A stretch of 37,053 nucleotides of DNA. Origin: Thermoanaerobaculales bacterium. GTDB taxonomy: Bacteria; Acidobacteriota; Thermoanaerobaculia; Thermoanaerobaculales; Sulfomarinibacteraceae. The notes under the pieces were generated by a model. It was not told the origin of the DNA. It saw only the letters and a program-made list of their open reading frames with translations, and ran no database searches. A program made the translations under genes and the position numbers. The stretch spans positions 1 to 37,053 of the forward strand of contig JALOKS010000006.1 of assembly GCA_025456385.1 (NCBI GenBank). Reading direction: 5' to 3'. Below are positions 8,546 to 16,709 of the stretch, in pieces (the stretch's first letter is position 1; each line of letters starts with the position of its first letter).

Positions 8546-9295
8546 ATGAGCGCCCGCATGAAGCTGGTGGTCGCCTACCTCGGGGCGCCCTTCGCGGGTT
8601 GGCAGCGCCAGCGGAACCAGCCGACGGTCCAGGGCGAGCTCGAGCGCGCCCTCGCGCAGGTCACCGGCGGCCGCGCCGGCGCCGTGGTCGGGGCCGGCCG
8701 GACCGACGCCGGCGTCCACGCCGCCGGCCAGGTCGCGCACTGCGACCTGCCGGAGCGGCTGCCCCCCGCGGCCCTGGTGCGGGCCCTCAACGCGGCGCTG
8801 CCGCCGGCGATCCGGGTCCGCGCCGCGGCCCGGGTCGATCCCGGCTTCCACGCGCGGTCGAGCGCGCGGGGCAAGCTCTACACCTTCCGCGCCGGCTGGC
8901 GGGAGCCACTTCTGCCCTGGCTCGGGCTGCGGGTCGCGACGGTGGCGCCGGTCGACCTCGACGCGCTCGGGGCCGCGTTGCGGATCCTGCCGGGCACCCG
9001 CGACTGGGCGTCGTTCACGGTCCCCGAGCCGGGGCCGGACTCGACCGTGCGGACCCTCTTCCGAGTCGATCTCCGCCGTCGGCGAGCGGGCTTCGAGGCC
9101 GACTTCGTCGGCGACGGCTTCCTGCGCTACCAGGTGCGCCGCATGATGGGCGCCGCGCTCGAGGTCGCCGGCGGTCTCCGCAGCCCCGAGGACCTGCGCG
9201 CGCTGGTCGCGGACCCGCGGCCCGGCGCCGCCATCCGCACCGCGGCCGCGGGGGGCCTCTGCCTCGAGCGGGTTTACTATCGGAGCGGACCCTGA
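8546..9295 (+). CDS. truA: tRNA pseudouridine(38-40) synthase
   Basis: TruA isomerises uridines 38-40 in the anticodon stem-loop of many tRNAs. The 249-residue protein has the N-terminal VVAYLGAPFAGWQRQ, the catalytic GRTDAGVHA with its essential Asp near residue 55, FHARSSARGKLYTF, DWASFT and the C-terminal FLRYQVRRMMGAALEVA. The ATG at 8546 places MSARMKLVVAYLG at the start and excludes a low-complexity upstream extension in the track ORF. It opens the plus-strand run that continues with uppS. Confidence 0.94.
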   Translation: MSARMKLVVAYLGAPFAGWQRQRNQPTVQGELERALAQVTGGRAGAVVGAGRTDAGVHAAGQVAHCDLPERLPPAALVRALNAALPPAIRVRAAARVDPGFHARSSARGKLYTFRAGWREPLLPWLGLRVATVAPVDLDALGAALRILPGTRDWASFTVPEPGPDSTVRTLFRVDLRRRRAGFEADFVGDGFLRYQVRRMMGAALEVAGGLRSPEDLRALVADPRPGAAIRTAAAGGLCLERVYYRSGP

Positions 9296-9389
9296 GCCGC
9301 AGCCCCTGAGGCTCGCCCTTCGCGCGCGACGACGACGACCGGGGCCTGCGGTCGCTGTGGTAGACTCCACGATCCTGGTGCTTTGAGTG

Positions 9390-10202
9390 ATGCAACCCCT
9401 CGATGAGATCGCACAGCCCGGGTCGCGCGAGCGCGAGATCCTGGAGCGCCTCGACCCGCACCGGCTGCCACGCCACGTCGCCATCATCATGGACGGCAAC
9501 GGCCGCTGGGCGCAGGCGCGCGGCCTGCCCCGGGTCGAGGGGCACCGGGCCGGCGTGCGGGCGGTTCGCGAGGTGGTCGAGACCGCGGCCCGGCTCGGCC
9601 TCGAGGCGATCACGCTCTACGCCTTCTCGACCGAGAACTGGAAGCGCCCGCGGCACGAGGTCCTCACCCTGATGGCCCTGCTCGAGGAGTACATCGGCCG
9701 CGAGCTCGAGACGATGCGCTCGAACAACCTCCGCTTCCGTCCCATCGGCCGCCTCGACGAGCTCGACCGCTCGGTCCAGAAGGCGCTCGCGCGCGCCGTT
9801 GCCCAGACCGCAGCCTGCACCGGCACCGTCATCCAGATCGCCCTCAACTACTCCGGCCGGCAGGAGCTCACCGAGCTCGTGCGCGCCGCGGTCGCGGAGG
9901 CGCGTCTCGGCGCCGTGGCGGCCGAGGCCGTCGACGAGGCCTGGGTCGAGGCCCGGCTCGCCACCAGCGGGCTTGCGGACCCCGACCTCCTGATCCGCAC
10001 CTCGGGCGAGCAGCGGATCTCGAACTTCCTGCTCTGGCAGCTGGCCTACACGGAGATCGCCTTCAGCCCCGTCCTCTGGCCGGACTTCCGCCAGGCCGAC
10101 CTGCTCGAGGCCCTGGTCGACTACCAGCAGCGCGAGCGGCGTTTCGGCGGCCTCGCTCCGCAGGCCGGGGTGTTGTCAGCGCCCGGCACCGCGCGGGCCT
10201 AG
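9390..10202 (+). CDS. uppS: Isoprenyl transferase (undecaprenyl diphosphate synthase)
   Basis: UppS condenses isopentenyl diphosphate in cis to make the C55 lipid carrier for peptidoglycan and O-antigen. Visible are HVAIIMDGNGRWA (catalytic Asp), GHRAGVRAVREVV, LYAFSTENWKRP and the C-terminal DLLIRTSGEQRISNFLLWQ. The start could be GTG 9387 or ATG 9390; I take the ATG, giving 270 residues. A TAGACT -10-like box lies at 9361-9366. About 25 C-terminal residues after the family core are extra. It is followed after 3 bp by cdsA, the classic order. Confidence 0.94.
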   Translation: MQPLDEIAQPGSREREILERLDPHRLPRHVAIIMDGNGRWAQARGLPRVEGHRAGVRAVREVVETAARLGLEAITLYAFSTENWKRPRHEVLTLMALLEEYIGRELETMRSNNLRFRPIGRLDELDRSVQKALARAVAQTAACTGTVIQIALNYSGRQELTELVRAAVAEARLGAVAAEAVDEAWVEARLATSGLADPDLLIRTSGEQRISNFLLWQLAYTEIAFSPVLWPDFRQADLLEALVDYQQRERRFGGLAPQAGVLSAPGTARA

Positions 10203-10205
10203 GCG

Positions 10206-11021
10206 ATGGCGCGCGGTCAACGGGAGCTCGTCGCGCTCGCCGCGATTCCCGCCCTGGCGGCGATCGTCATCTTCCTGCCGCCGTGGGTCTTCCTGGCGGT
10301 GCTCGCGGCCGCGGTGGCGGTGGCCTGCGACGAGCTCCTGGCCATGGCGCGCGGCGCCGGCTTCATCACGGGCCGCTGGCTGCAGGTCGCATCCCTGCTC
10401 GCGCTCCTCGCGGCGTCCTGGACCCGCGGCGTCGGCGGCCTGGCGGTCGCGGTCATCGCCGTCGTCGTCGTCCTGCCGACCCTTCGCCTCGCCGACCCGC
10501 GCGCGCCGCAGGGGGCGCTCGGGGGCATCGCCGTCGAGGTCCTCGCCATCGTCTACCTCGGCGCGACGGCGGCCTGCCTCGGCTGGCTGCTGCTGTGGCC
10601 CGCACCGCCGCAGGGCCTCAAGCTCCTGTTCTTCTACCTCGCCTGCATCTGGATCGGCGACTCGGGCGCCTACTACCTGGGCCGCTCGCTCGGACGGCAC
10701 AAGATGTCGCCCCGGATCAGCCCCAACAAGACCCTGGAGGGGCTCGCCGGCGGCGTCACGGTGACCTTCGTCGCCGCCTGGCTGGCGGCGTGGGTGCTGC
10801 AGCTCGAGCTCGCCGCCGTCCACGTGTGGGCGCTCGCCGCCATCCTCGCGGTCGCCACCCCGCTCGGCGACCTCATCGAGTCCCTCTTCAAGCGCGACAC
10901 GGGCGTCAAGGACTCGTCGTCCCTGCTGCCGGGGCACGGCGGTCTCCTCGACCGCACCGACAGCCTGCTCTACCCGGCGCCCCTGGTCGTCGCCTACCTG
11001 GCGCTCTGCGGGCTCCTGTGA
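10206..11021 (+). CDS. cdsA: Phosphatidate cytidylyltransferase
   Basis: CdsA makes CDP-diacylglycerol from CTP and phosphatidate at the inner membrane. The 271-residue protein has about seven hydrophobic membrane segments. The family signature near the C-terminus is KRDTGVKDSSSLLPGHGG followed by LLDRTD. GDSGAYYLGRSLG and SPNKTLEG are also typical. Translation starts 3 bp after the uppS stop, so the genes are coupled. In many bacteria dxr follows cdsA; here the next gene is rseP. Confidence 0.93.
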   Translation: MARGQRELVALAAIPALAAIVIFLPPWVFLAVLAAAVAVACDELLAMARGAGFITGRWLQVASLLALLAASWTRGVGGLAVAVIAVVVVLPTLRLADPRAPQGALGGIAVEVLAIVYLGATAACLGWLLLWPAPPQGLKLLFFYLACIWIGDSGAYYLGRSLGRHKMSPRISPNKTLEGLAGGVTVTFVAAWLAAWVLQLELAAVHVWALAAILAVATPLGDLIESLFKRDTGVKDSSSLLPGHGGLLDRTDSLLYPAPLVVAYLALCGLL

Positions 11022-11127
11022 TCGACGCCGACGACCCCGCCCGCAGCCCAGCTCCCGCACCGCGCGCCGAGCCTGGGCGGCGCGACGCCGGGAATGGCGG
11101 CATGCCGGCCGCCGGTTCGGACGAGCG

Positions 11128-12477
11128 ATGCTGACTCTCATCGCCTTCGTCTTCGTGATCGGGGTGCTGATCACCATCCACGAGGCCGGCCACTTCGTGG
11201 TCGCGCGGTTGCTCGGCGCACCCGTCGAGGTCTTCTCGATCGGTTTCGGCAAGCGGCTGTGGGGCTTCCAGCGCGGCGGCACCGACTACCGGATCTCGTT
11301 GATCCCGCTCGGCGGCTACGTGCGCATCATCGGCCTCGGGCCGGACGAATCGGACGTGGTCGCGGGCGGCGCGGGTTCCACCGATCTCCTGCCCCGCTGG
11401 CGCCGCGCCCTCATCCTGCTCGCCGGGCCGCTGACGAACATCGCTGCGGCGGTGGGTTTCGTCGCCCTCGCCTTCGCGATCGGTGTCGAGACCGCGGCCT
11501 ACCTCGAGGAGGAGCCGCGGGTCGGCTGGGTCGCCCCGGGCTCGGCGGCCGAGGCGGCCGGCATCCGCGAGGGCGACCTCGTGCGGGCCGTCGCCGGTGA
11601 TGCCGTCGCGGCGTGGCGTGACCTCGAGATCGCCCTGCTGACCGCCGGCAGCGGCGAGCTCTCGCTGACGATCGAGCGCGCGGGAGAGACGCTCGAGACG
11701 CCGATCGTCCTCGCCGAGGCCGGGGCGCTCGGCGTCGCCGACTCAGGCATCGAGCCGCGCCTCGCGGCGATCGTGCAGCCGGTGGCCAACGGGCCGGCGG
11801 CGCGGGCCGGCATCGAGGCCGGCGACCGCGTGCTGTCGATCCGGCGCACCCCGGTCGAGGACCACGAGCCGATGCCGGTCGCCCAGTACTACGACCTGCC
11901 CCGCCTCATCGAGCCGCTGCCGGCGACCGAGATCGTGGTCGAGGTGCTCCGCGACGGTGCGACCCGGTCCTTCACCGTGACCACCCGCAACGAGGGGGGC
12001 ACGGGCAAGATCGGCGTCGGCGCGGTGTTCCCCACCGTGACCCTCAAGCTCGCGCCGGGGGCGGCGCTGGAAGCTGGATTCTCCGAGTGCCGTCGGATGA
12101 CCCACCAGACCTTCCGGGTCATCGGCCAGCTGCTGACCGGCCGCACCTCGATCCGCCAGATGTCGGGCCCCGTGGGCATCGCCCAGATCTCCGGCGAGGC
12201 CGCCCGCAGCGGGCTGCAGTCTCTGATCATGTTCATGGGCGTCATCTCGCTGCAGCTCGGCATCTTCAACCTGCTGCCGATCCCGATTCTCGACGGCGGC
12301 CACCTGACGATCATCGCCTTCGAGACCGTCATCCGCCGTGATCTCCCGCAGCGGGTCAAGGAGCGGATCCTCGAGGTCGGCTTCTACCTTCTGATCCTCC
12401 TCATGATCGTCGTCACCTTCAACGACATCGTCGGCCGCCTTCCCGAGAGCGTCCGCCAGTTCTTCTTCCGTGGCTGA
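11128..12477 (+). CDS. rseP: RIP metalloprotease RseP (site-2 protease)
   Basis: This 449-residue intramembrane zinc protease belongs to the family that cleaves anti-sigma factors and remnant signal peptides. The first membrane helix carries HEAGH, and the third zinc ligand lies in NLLPIPILDGGHL near residue 385. Two PDZ domains lie between: one around EEPRVGWVAPGSAAEAAGI and one around LAAIVQPVANGPAARAGI. Residues about 15-60 match the family GFGKRLW and IPLGGYVRI segments. The ATG at 11128 is preceded by GGACGAGCG. A 106-bp gap separates it from cdsA, in the position where dxr often lies. Confidence 0.93.
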   Translation: MLTLIAFVFVIGVLITIHEAGHFVVARLLGAPVEVFSIGFGKRLWGFQRGGTDYRISLIPLGGYVRIIGLGPDESDVVAGGAGSTDLLPRWRRALILLAGPLTNIAAAVGFVALAFAIGVETAAYLEEEPRVGWVAPGSAAEAAGIREGDLVRAVAGDAVAAWRDLEIALLTAGSGELSLTIERAGETLETPIVLAEAGALGVADSGIEPRLAAIVQPVANGPAARAGIEAGDRVLSIRRTPVEDHEPMPVAQYYDLPRLIEPLPATEIVVEVLRDGATRSFTVTTRNEGGTGKIGVGAVFPTVTLKLAPGAALEAGFSECRRMTHQTFRVIGQLLTGRTSIRQMSGPVGIAQISGEAARSGLQSLIMFMGVISLQLGIFNLLPIPILDGGHLTIIAFETVIRRDLPQRVKERILEVGFYLLILLMIVVTFNDIVGRLPESVRQFFFRG

Positions 12478-12510
12478 GCCGGCGCGACCGACGTGCTAAG
12501 GTTTGCGCCG

Positions 12511-13212
12511 ATGGCCCGACGTGCCCTGGCAGTGGTCGTCTTCGTGGCCTGCGCCGGCACGGTGTTCTGGTTCTCGCTCGTCCACACCGTGCACCGCGGG
12601 ACGCTGGCCGTTCCCGACCTCGGGGGGCAATCTGTCGCCAGCGCCCGGGAGCGCGCGCACGACCTCGGGCTCGAGATCGCGGTCGAGGAGCCCGGGGTGT
12701 TCTCGGTCGCGGTCGAGCCCGGCGCGATCGCCGCTCAGGAGCCGGCGCCGGGCTTCCACGTCAAGGCCGGTTCCACCGTCACGGTTCGAGTGAGCCTCGG
12801 GGGCGAGCGCATCGCGGTCCCCGAGGTCAGGGGCGGCTCGCTGGCCAGCGCCGAGCGCGAGATCGAGCGGGTCGGCCTCGCGATCGGGCGACGCGCGCGG
12901 GTGGAGGCGCAGGGTGCGGCCGACCGCGTGGTCGCCACCGGGCCGCCGGTCGGCCGCCTGCTGGCGCCACAGTCCAGGGTCGACATCCTGGTCAACGCCG
13001 CACCGGCGGCGGAGACCTGGGTCATGCCGTCGCTGGTGTCGCAGCCCCTGGCCTCGGCGGAGAGGCTGTGCCGCGTCAACCGCCTGCGGCTCGGGCAGGC
13101 CCGCGAGGTCGACTATCCGGGGCTGGCGGCCGGGGTCGTCCTCCGCCAGTACCCGCCGGCCGGCTCGCCGGTCGCGGCCTCCGATATCATCACCGTGTGG
13201 GTGAGCCGATGA
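12511..13212 (+). CDS. Membrane-anchored triple PASTA-domain protein
   Basis: The 233-residue protein begins with a basic MARR and one membrane helix (about residues 5-25), followed by three PASTA repeats of about 65 residues. Each has a VP-x-(L/V)-x-G-x-(S/P)-(L/V)-A-x-A start: VPDLGGQSVASA, VPEVRGGSLASA and MPSLVSQPLASA. PASTA domains bind peptidoglycan or beta-lactams. No kinase or transpeptidase domain is fused, unlike PknB or PBP2x. The alternative start GTG 12493 adds six residues; ATG 12511 fits the helix better. The stop overlaps the rpe start (ATGA). Confidence 0.82.
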   Translation: MARRALAVVVFVACAGTVFWFSLVHTVHRGTLAVPDLGGQSVASARERAHDLGLEIAVEEPGVFSVAVEPGAIAAQEPAPGFHVKAGSTVTVRVSLGGERIAVPEVRGGSLASAEREIERVGLAIGRRARVEAQGAADRVVATGPPVGRLLAPQSRVDILVNAAPAAETWVMPSLVSQPLASAERLCRVNRLRLGQAREVDYPGLAAGVVLRQYPPAGSPVAASDIITVWVSR

Positions 13213-13874
13213 CCGTCCGCCTCGCGCCTTCCCTGCTGGCAGCCGACTTCTCCTGCCTGCGGTCGGAGATCGCGGAGGTGCAGGGGCTGGGGGTCGAGCT
13301 CCTCCACCTCGACATCATGGACGGGCACTTCGTCCCCAACCTCAGCTTCGGACCGCCGGTGGTGGCGCCGCTGCTCCCGCACTGTCGGGTTCCGCTCGAT
13401 GCCCACCTCATGGTCTCCGACCCCGACCCGCTGGTCGCCGAGCTCGGCGCGCTGGGAGTGGCCCGGATCGCGGTCCACGTTGAGACCTGCCCACACCTCC
13501 AGCGCAGCCTCGCCGGAGTGCGCGCCGCGGGCGCCTCCCCCGGGATCGCCATCAACCCGGCGACGGCGCTGGTCCTGCTCGAGGACGCCCTGGCGTGGGC
13601 CGACTTCGTGCTCGTCATGTCCGTCAACCCGGGCTTCGGCGGGCAGCCCTTCATCCCCGAGAGCATCGAGCGGGTCCGGCGCCTGCGGCGCATGGCCGTG
13701 GGCCGCACCCTCGACATCGCCGTCGACGGCGGCGTCGACCGCTCGAACGCCGGCGAGCTCGCGGCCGCCGGTGCGACCACCCTGATCGCCGGCTCGTCGG
13801 TGTTCGGCACCACCGACCGCCCAGGGGCCGTCGCCGCCCTGCGGCGCGCGATCGCCGAAGGAGTAGCCCGATGA
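13209..13874 (+). CDS. rpe: Ribulose-phosphate 3-epimerase
   Basis: Rpe interconverts ribulose-5-phosphate and xylulose-5-phosphate in the pentose phosphate pathway. The 221-residue TIM barrel shows APSLLAADF, HLDIMDGHFVPNLSFGP with metal ligands His and catalytic Asp, DAHLMV, HVE, VLVMSVNPGFGGQ, DGGVDRSN and IAGSSVFG. It overlaps both neighbours by four bases (ATGA at each end), so PASTA protein, rpe and bamD form one coupled operon. Confidence 0.95.
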   Translation: MTVRLAPSLLAADFSCLRSEIAEVQGLGVELLHLDIMDGHFVPNLSFGPPVVAPLLPHCRVPLDAHLMVSDPDPLVAELGALGVARIAVHVETCPHLQRSLAGVRAAGASPGIAINPATALVLLEDALAWADFVLVMSVNPGFGGQPFIPESIERVRRLRRMAVGRTLDIAVDGGVDRSNAGELAAAGATTLIAGSSVFGTTDRPGAVAALRRAIAEGVAR

Positions 13875-14608
13875 CGTATCCGAGACGCGTGCCGACGGTC
13901 GTGCTCGCGGCCCTTCTGATGACGGCCGCCTGCGCGAGCGGCAAGCGCGAGAGCGACCTCCTCGACCAGCTGGCGAACCTGGACAAGGAAACGATCTTCG
14001 AGCAGGCCGAGGCCCTGTACCAGGAGAAGGAGTACGCCCGGTCGCGCGACCTCTTCGGCTTCGTCTACGACACCTTCCCGAACGACCCCCTGGGTCACAA
14101 GGCGGCCCTGCGGGTCGCCGACACCTACGCGATCAAGAGGGACGTCGGCAACCTGACCGAGGCGCGCCTCCGCTACCGCGACTTCGCCAACCGCTACCCG
14201 AACGACCCCGACCGCGACTACGCGCTGTTCATGGTCGGTCAGACCTACTCGGCCCGCAGGCTGCGCCCCGACCGCGACCTCAGCGACATCGGCGAGGCCC
14301 TCGCCGCCTACCAGCAGCTGATCGCCCTCTACCCGAACTCGACGCACCTCGCCGAGGCCGAGGCGCAGGTGCAGGAGCTGCGCGAGCTGCTCGCCGAACA
14401 TGACTGGCTTGTCGCCGACTTTTATCGCAAGAATAGGTTCTACCAAGGGGCTCTGTGGCGCCTTGAATATATCGTGGAAAACTACCCGAATTACTCGAAA
14501 ATCGAGCTTGTCAACTCGCGGATTAGCGAGCTGCAAACCTTGATTCAAGAGCGCGAAGCAGCGTGGAAAAAGCGGCTCGAAGAGCTGCAGAAACAGCCTG
14601 AGGATTGA
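13871..14608 (+). CDS. bamD: Outer-membrane assembly lipoprotein, BamD/YfiO-like
   Basis: The 245-residue protein starts with a lipoprotein signal ending LLMTAAC, with the lipidated Cys at residue 21. Tetratricopeptide-like helical repeats follow, with NDPLGHKAALRVADTYA, YPNDPDRDYALFMVGQTY and the BamD-like YPNSTHLAEAEAQVQELRELLAEHDWLVADFYRKN. BamD helps insert beta-barrel proteins into the outer membrane. From about 14390 onward codon choice shifts to TTT, TAT, AAT, GAA, AAA, ATT and CAA, unlike the GC-ending codons before. Translation overlaps rpe. Confidence 0.85.
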   Translation: MTYPRRVPTVVLAALLMTAACASGKRESDLLDQLANLDKETIFEQAEALYQEKEYARSRDLFGFVYDTFPNDPLGHKAALRVADTYAIKRDVGNLTEARLRYRDFANRYPNDPDRDYALFMVGQTYSARRLRPDRDLSDIGEALAAYQQLIALYPNSTHLAEAEAQVQELRELLAEHDWLVADFYRKNRFYQGALWRLEYIVENYPNYSKIELVNSRISELQTLIQEREAAWKKRLEELQKQPED

Positions 14609-14667
14609 CGGATCGGCGGGCGCTGGGTTAACCTGAAGTCGTGGTATCTACAGCGGGGAGAGGGCTT

Positions 14668-15759
14668 ATGAGCGCCACGATTCGGATCGCCATCATCGCC
14701 GTTCTGCTTCCTCTGGCGGTCGCGGCTCAGTCGGTGGCACCGCCTCCGAGGCCGCTGCACCTCGTCAACGACCACTGGACGCCTTACGATCCGCCCTCCG
14801 AGTTTCCCGAGAACGCCGTGGTCCACACCATCGTCAAGGGCGACACCCTGTGGGACCTCGCGGCCCACTACCTCGGCGACCCCTTCCTGTGGCCGCAGAT
14901 CTGGGAGCGCAACCCCTACATCAAGGACTCGCACTGGATCTACCCCGGCGACCCCCTGGTCATCGACCTCGCGGTGCAGGAGGCGGCGCCGGTCGCGGAG
15001 GCGGTCCCGGCGGCTGAGGAGCCGGTCCCGGAGCCCGTCCCTGATGCCGGTGTCGGGGCCGTGGAGGAAGCGCCACATCCGCTCGGCAGCTCGGCCGACG
15101 TCTACTGCTTCGCCGAGCTCGTCCAGGACGAGGGCGTCTTCTCGCGCACGATCAGCTCGGCGGAGCGCATCACTTTCCAGGACCAGTACTCGGAAGGCGA
15201 CATCGTCTACGTCGACGGCGGCGCCGCGCAGGGCATGCAGGCGGGGGACCGCTTCTTCATCCTCCACCGCATCCGCCCGCTCGCCCACCCGGTGTCGGGT
15301 TCCAGGCTCGGCGTGGTCTACAGCCAGGTCGGCCAGCTCAAGATCCTGTGCGCGCAGGAGAACACGTCGATCGCCGAGATCACGATGGCCTGTGACCCGG
15401 TCTCGATCGGGGACGTGCTGAAGCCCTTCTCGCCGATTCCGGTGCCGCTGGTGATCAGCCCCGACCCGGCCGACCGCTGCGACCTGCCCAACGGCAAGCC
15501 GCTCGGCTACCTCACCTACAACCGGGACGACCAGATCGACATCGGCACCCACTGGCTGGTGTTCCTCGACCTCGGCGCCGCCGACGGCGTCTATCCGGGC
15601 ACCTTCGTCACCGTGTTCCGCGACAACCCGGTGGTGGGGATGCCGCGGCTGGTGATGGGCGAGGCGGGCGTGCTGCGCACCGACGAGACCTACTCGACCG
15701 CCATCATCACCCGCGCCTGGGCGCCGCTCGCCATCGGCGACCGCATCGAGATCAAGTAG
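14668..15759 (+). CDS. Secreted LysM-domain protein
   Basis: The 363-residue protein has a signal peptide (IAIIAVLLPLAVAAQS) followed by a LysM domain at about residues 48-95: HTIVKGDTLWDLAAHYLGD and YPGDPLVIDL. A Pro/Glu/Ala linker (PVAEAVPAAEEPVPEPVP) joins it to a C-terminal region of about 230 residues of beta-rich, unrecognised sequence with repeated YVDGGAAQGMQAGD and FLDLGAADGVYPG elements. LysM binds peptidoglycan. GGGGAGAGGG is a strong ribosome site for ATG 14668; the track start at 14641 is too early. A strong terminator follows. Confidence 0.82.
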   Translation: MSATIRIAIIAVLLPLAVAAQSVAPPPRPLHLVNDHWTPYDPPSEFPENAVVHTIVKGDTLWDLAAHYLGDPFLWPQIWERNPYIKDSHWIYPGDPLVIDLAVQEAAPVAEAVPAAEEPVPEPVPDAGVGAVEEAPHPLGSSADVYCFAELVQDEGVFSRTISSAERITFQDQYSEGDIVYVDGGAAQGMQAGDRFFILHRIRPLAHPVSGSRLGVVYSQVGQLKILCAQENTSIAEITMACDPVSIGDVLKPFSPIPVPLVISPDPADRCDLPNGKPLGYLTYNRDDQIDIGTHWLVFLDLGAADGVYPGTFVTVFRDNPVVGMPRLVMGEAGVLRTDETYSTAIITRAWAPLAIGDRIEIK

Positions 15760-15779
15760 CCCGCGCTCCCGACACGTCC

Positions 15780-15806
15780 GGGGCCCCGCGTGCGGGGCCC
15801 CTTTTT
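15780..15806 (+). terminator. Rho-independent terminator after the LysM gene
   Basis: A perfect 10-bp stem, ggggccccgc and gcggggcccc, closes on a two-base loop and is followed directly by TTTTT. It lies 20 bp after the LysM stop codon and ends the PASTA-rpe-bamD-LysM run before tadA. Confidence 0.93.
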
Positions 15807-15820
15807 GTTATGCTCGCGGC

Positions 15821-16291
15821 GTGCTCCCGGGCTGGGTCTTCGACGACGCCGATCGCGCTTTCATGGCGCTCGCCTTGGCAGAGGCGGAGGCAGCTGCGGT
15901 GCGCAGCGAGGTGCCCGTCGGGGCGGTGGTCGTTCGCGACGGCGAGCTCGTGGCCCGCGCCGGCAACCGGCGGGTCGAGCTCGGCGACCCGACCGCTCAT
16001 GCCGAGCTGCTGGTGGTCGCCGCGGCCGGCCGTCGTCTCGGCGACTGGCGGCTCGCGGGCTGCACGCTGTACGTCACCCTGGAGCCCTGCCCGATGTGCA
16101 CCGCGGCCTGCCGTCAGGCGCGTCTCGGGCTCGTCGTGTGGGGTGCCGCGGACCCGCAGCTCGGCGCCTGCGGCTCGGTGCTGGACCTCGCCGGCGACCC
16201 CCGCCTCGGCCCACCCCTCGCCCAGCGCGGCGGGCTCGAGGCCGAGGCCTGCGCCGCCCTCGTGCGCGGCTTCTTTGCCAAACGGCGCTGA
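15821..16291 (+). CDS. tadA: tRNA-specific adenosine deaminase
   Basis: TadA deaminates A34 to inosine in tRNA-Arg(ACG). The 156-residue cytidine-deaminase-fold protein shows the zinc and proton-shuttle motif HAEL, then LEPCPMCTAAC with the two Cys ligands, and the TadA-type tail ECAALL-like EACAALVRGFFAKRR. GTG 15821 is the likely start; an internal ATG gives a protein too short at the N-terminus. A generic cytosine or guanine deaminase is less likely given the tail. Confidence 0.88.
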   Translation: MLPGWVFDDADRAFMALALAEAEAAAVRSEVPVGAVVVRDGELVARAGNRRVELGDPTAHAELLVVAAAGRRLGDWRLAGCTLYVTLEPCPMCTAACRQARLGLVVWGAADPQLGACGSVLDLAGDPRLGPPLAQRGGLEAEACAALVRGFFAKRR

Positions 16292-16303
16292 GCGTCGTAG
16301 AAT
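16275..16303 (+). promoter_or_regulatory. Sigma70-type promoter for the tRNA-Ser/SRP RNA cluster
   Basis: TTGCCA (16275-16280) and TAGAAT (16298-16303) are separated by exactly 17 bp and lie 14 bp before the first tRNA. The -35 box sits inside the last codons of tadA. The two boxes match consensus at five of six positions each. Confidence 0.6.
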
Positions 16304-16316
16304 ACAGGGTCCGCGC

Positions 16317-16406
16317 GGAGAGGTGCCGGAGTGGTCGATCGGGGCGGTCTCGAAAACCGTTGACCTTTCACGAGGTCCGAGGGTTCGAATCCCTCCCTCT
16401 CCGCCA
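16317..16406 (+). tRNA. tRNA-Ser (anticodon CGA)
   Basis: The 90-nt gene folds as a class II tRNA. The acceptor stem is GGAGAGG/CCTCTCC with discriminator G and an encoded CCA. The anticodon stem CGGT/ACCG closes the loop ctcgaaa, giving CGA, which reads UCG. A long variable arm (gacct/aggtc) is typical of tRNA-Ser. The T arm is GAGGG-TTCGAAT-CCCTC. Confidence 0.95.
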
Positions 16407-16426
16407 GCTTCCTTGACAACCCGACC

Positions 16427-16516
<90 letters not shown>

Positions 16517-16523
16517 CTGCCAC

Positions 16524-16650
16524 CGAGCCCGGCATGGAGCTCGGGCCCTGTGCATCGTCGTCCTCCGAACCGTGTCAGGCCCGGAAGGGAGCAGCACTCA
16601 GGGGGAACGCGACGAGTGCCGCAGGTCGCCTGAGCTCCATGGCGGGCTCG
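16524..16650 (+). ncRNA. ffs: Signal recognition particle 4.5S-type RNA
   Basis: The conserved SRP tip and internal loop gtcaggcccggaagggagca lies near 16577-16596. Flanking sequences pair into one long helix: cgagcccggcatggagctc at the 5' end pairs with gagctccatggcgggctcg at the 3' end with one mismatch, and inner stems such as gcatcgtcg/cgacgagtgc continue inward. The RNA binds Ffh for co-translational targeting. It begins 8 bp after the second tRNA-Ser. The ends are set from pairing and could be off by several bases. Confidence 0.9.
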
Positions 16651-16709
16651 TCCGTCGTCGGCGCCGGCACCCGGGCTCGCGGCCCTGCCCGCTCCCGCAC
16701 CGGCGCATC

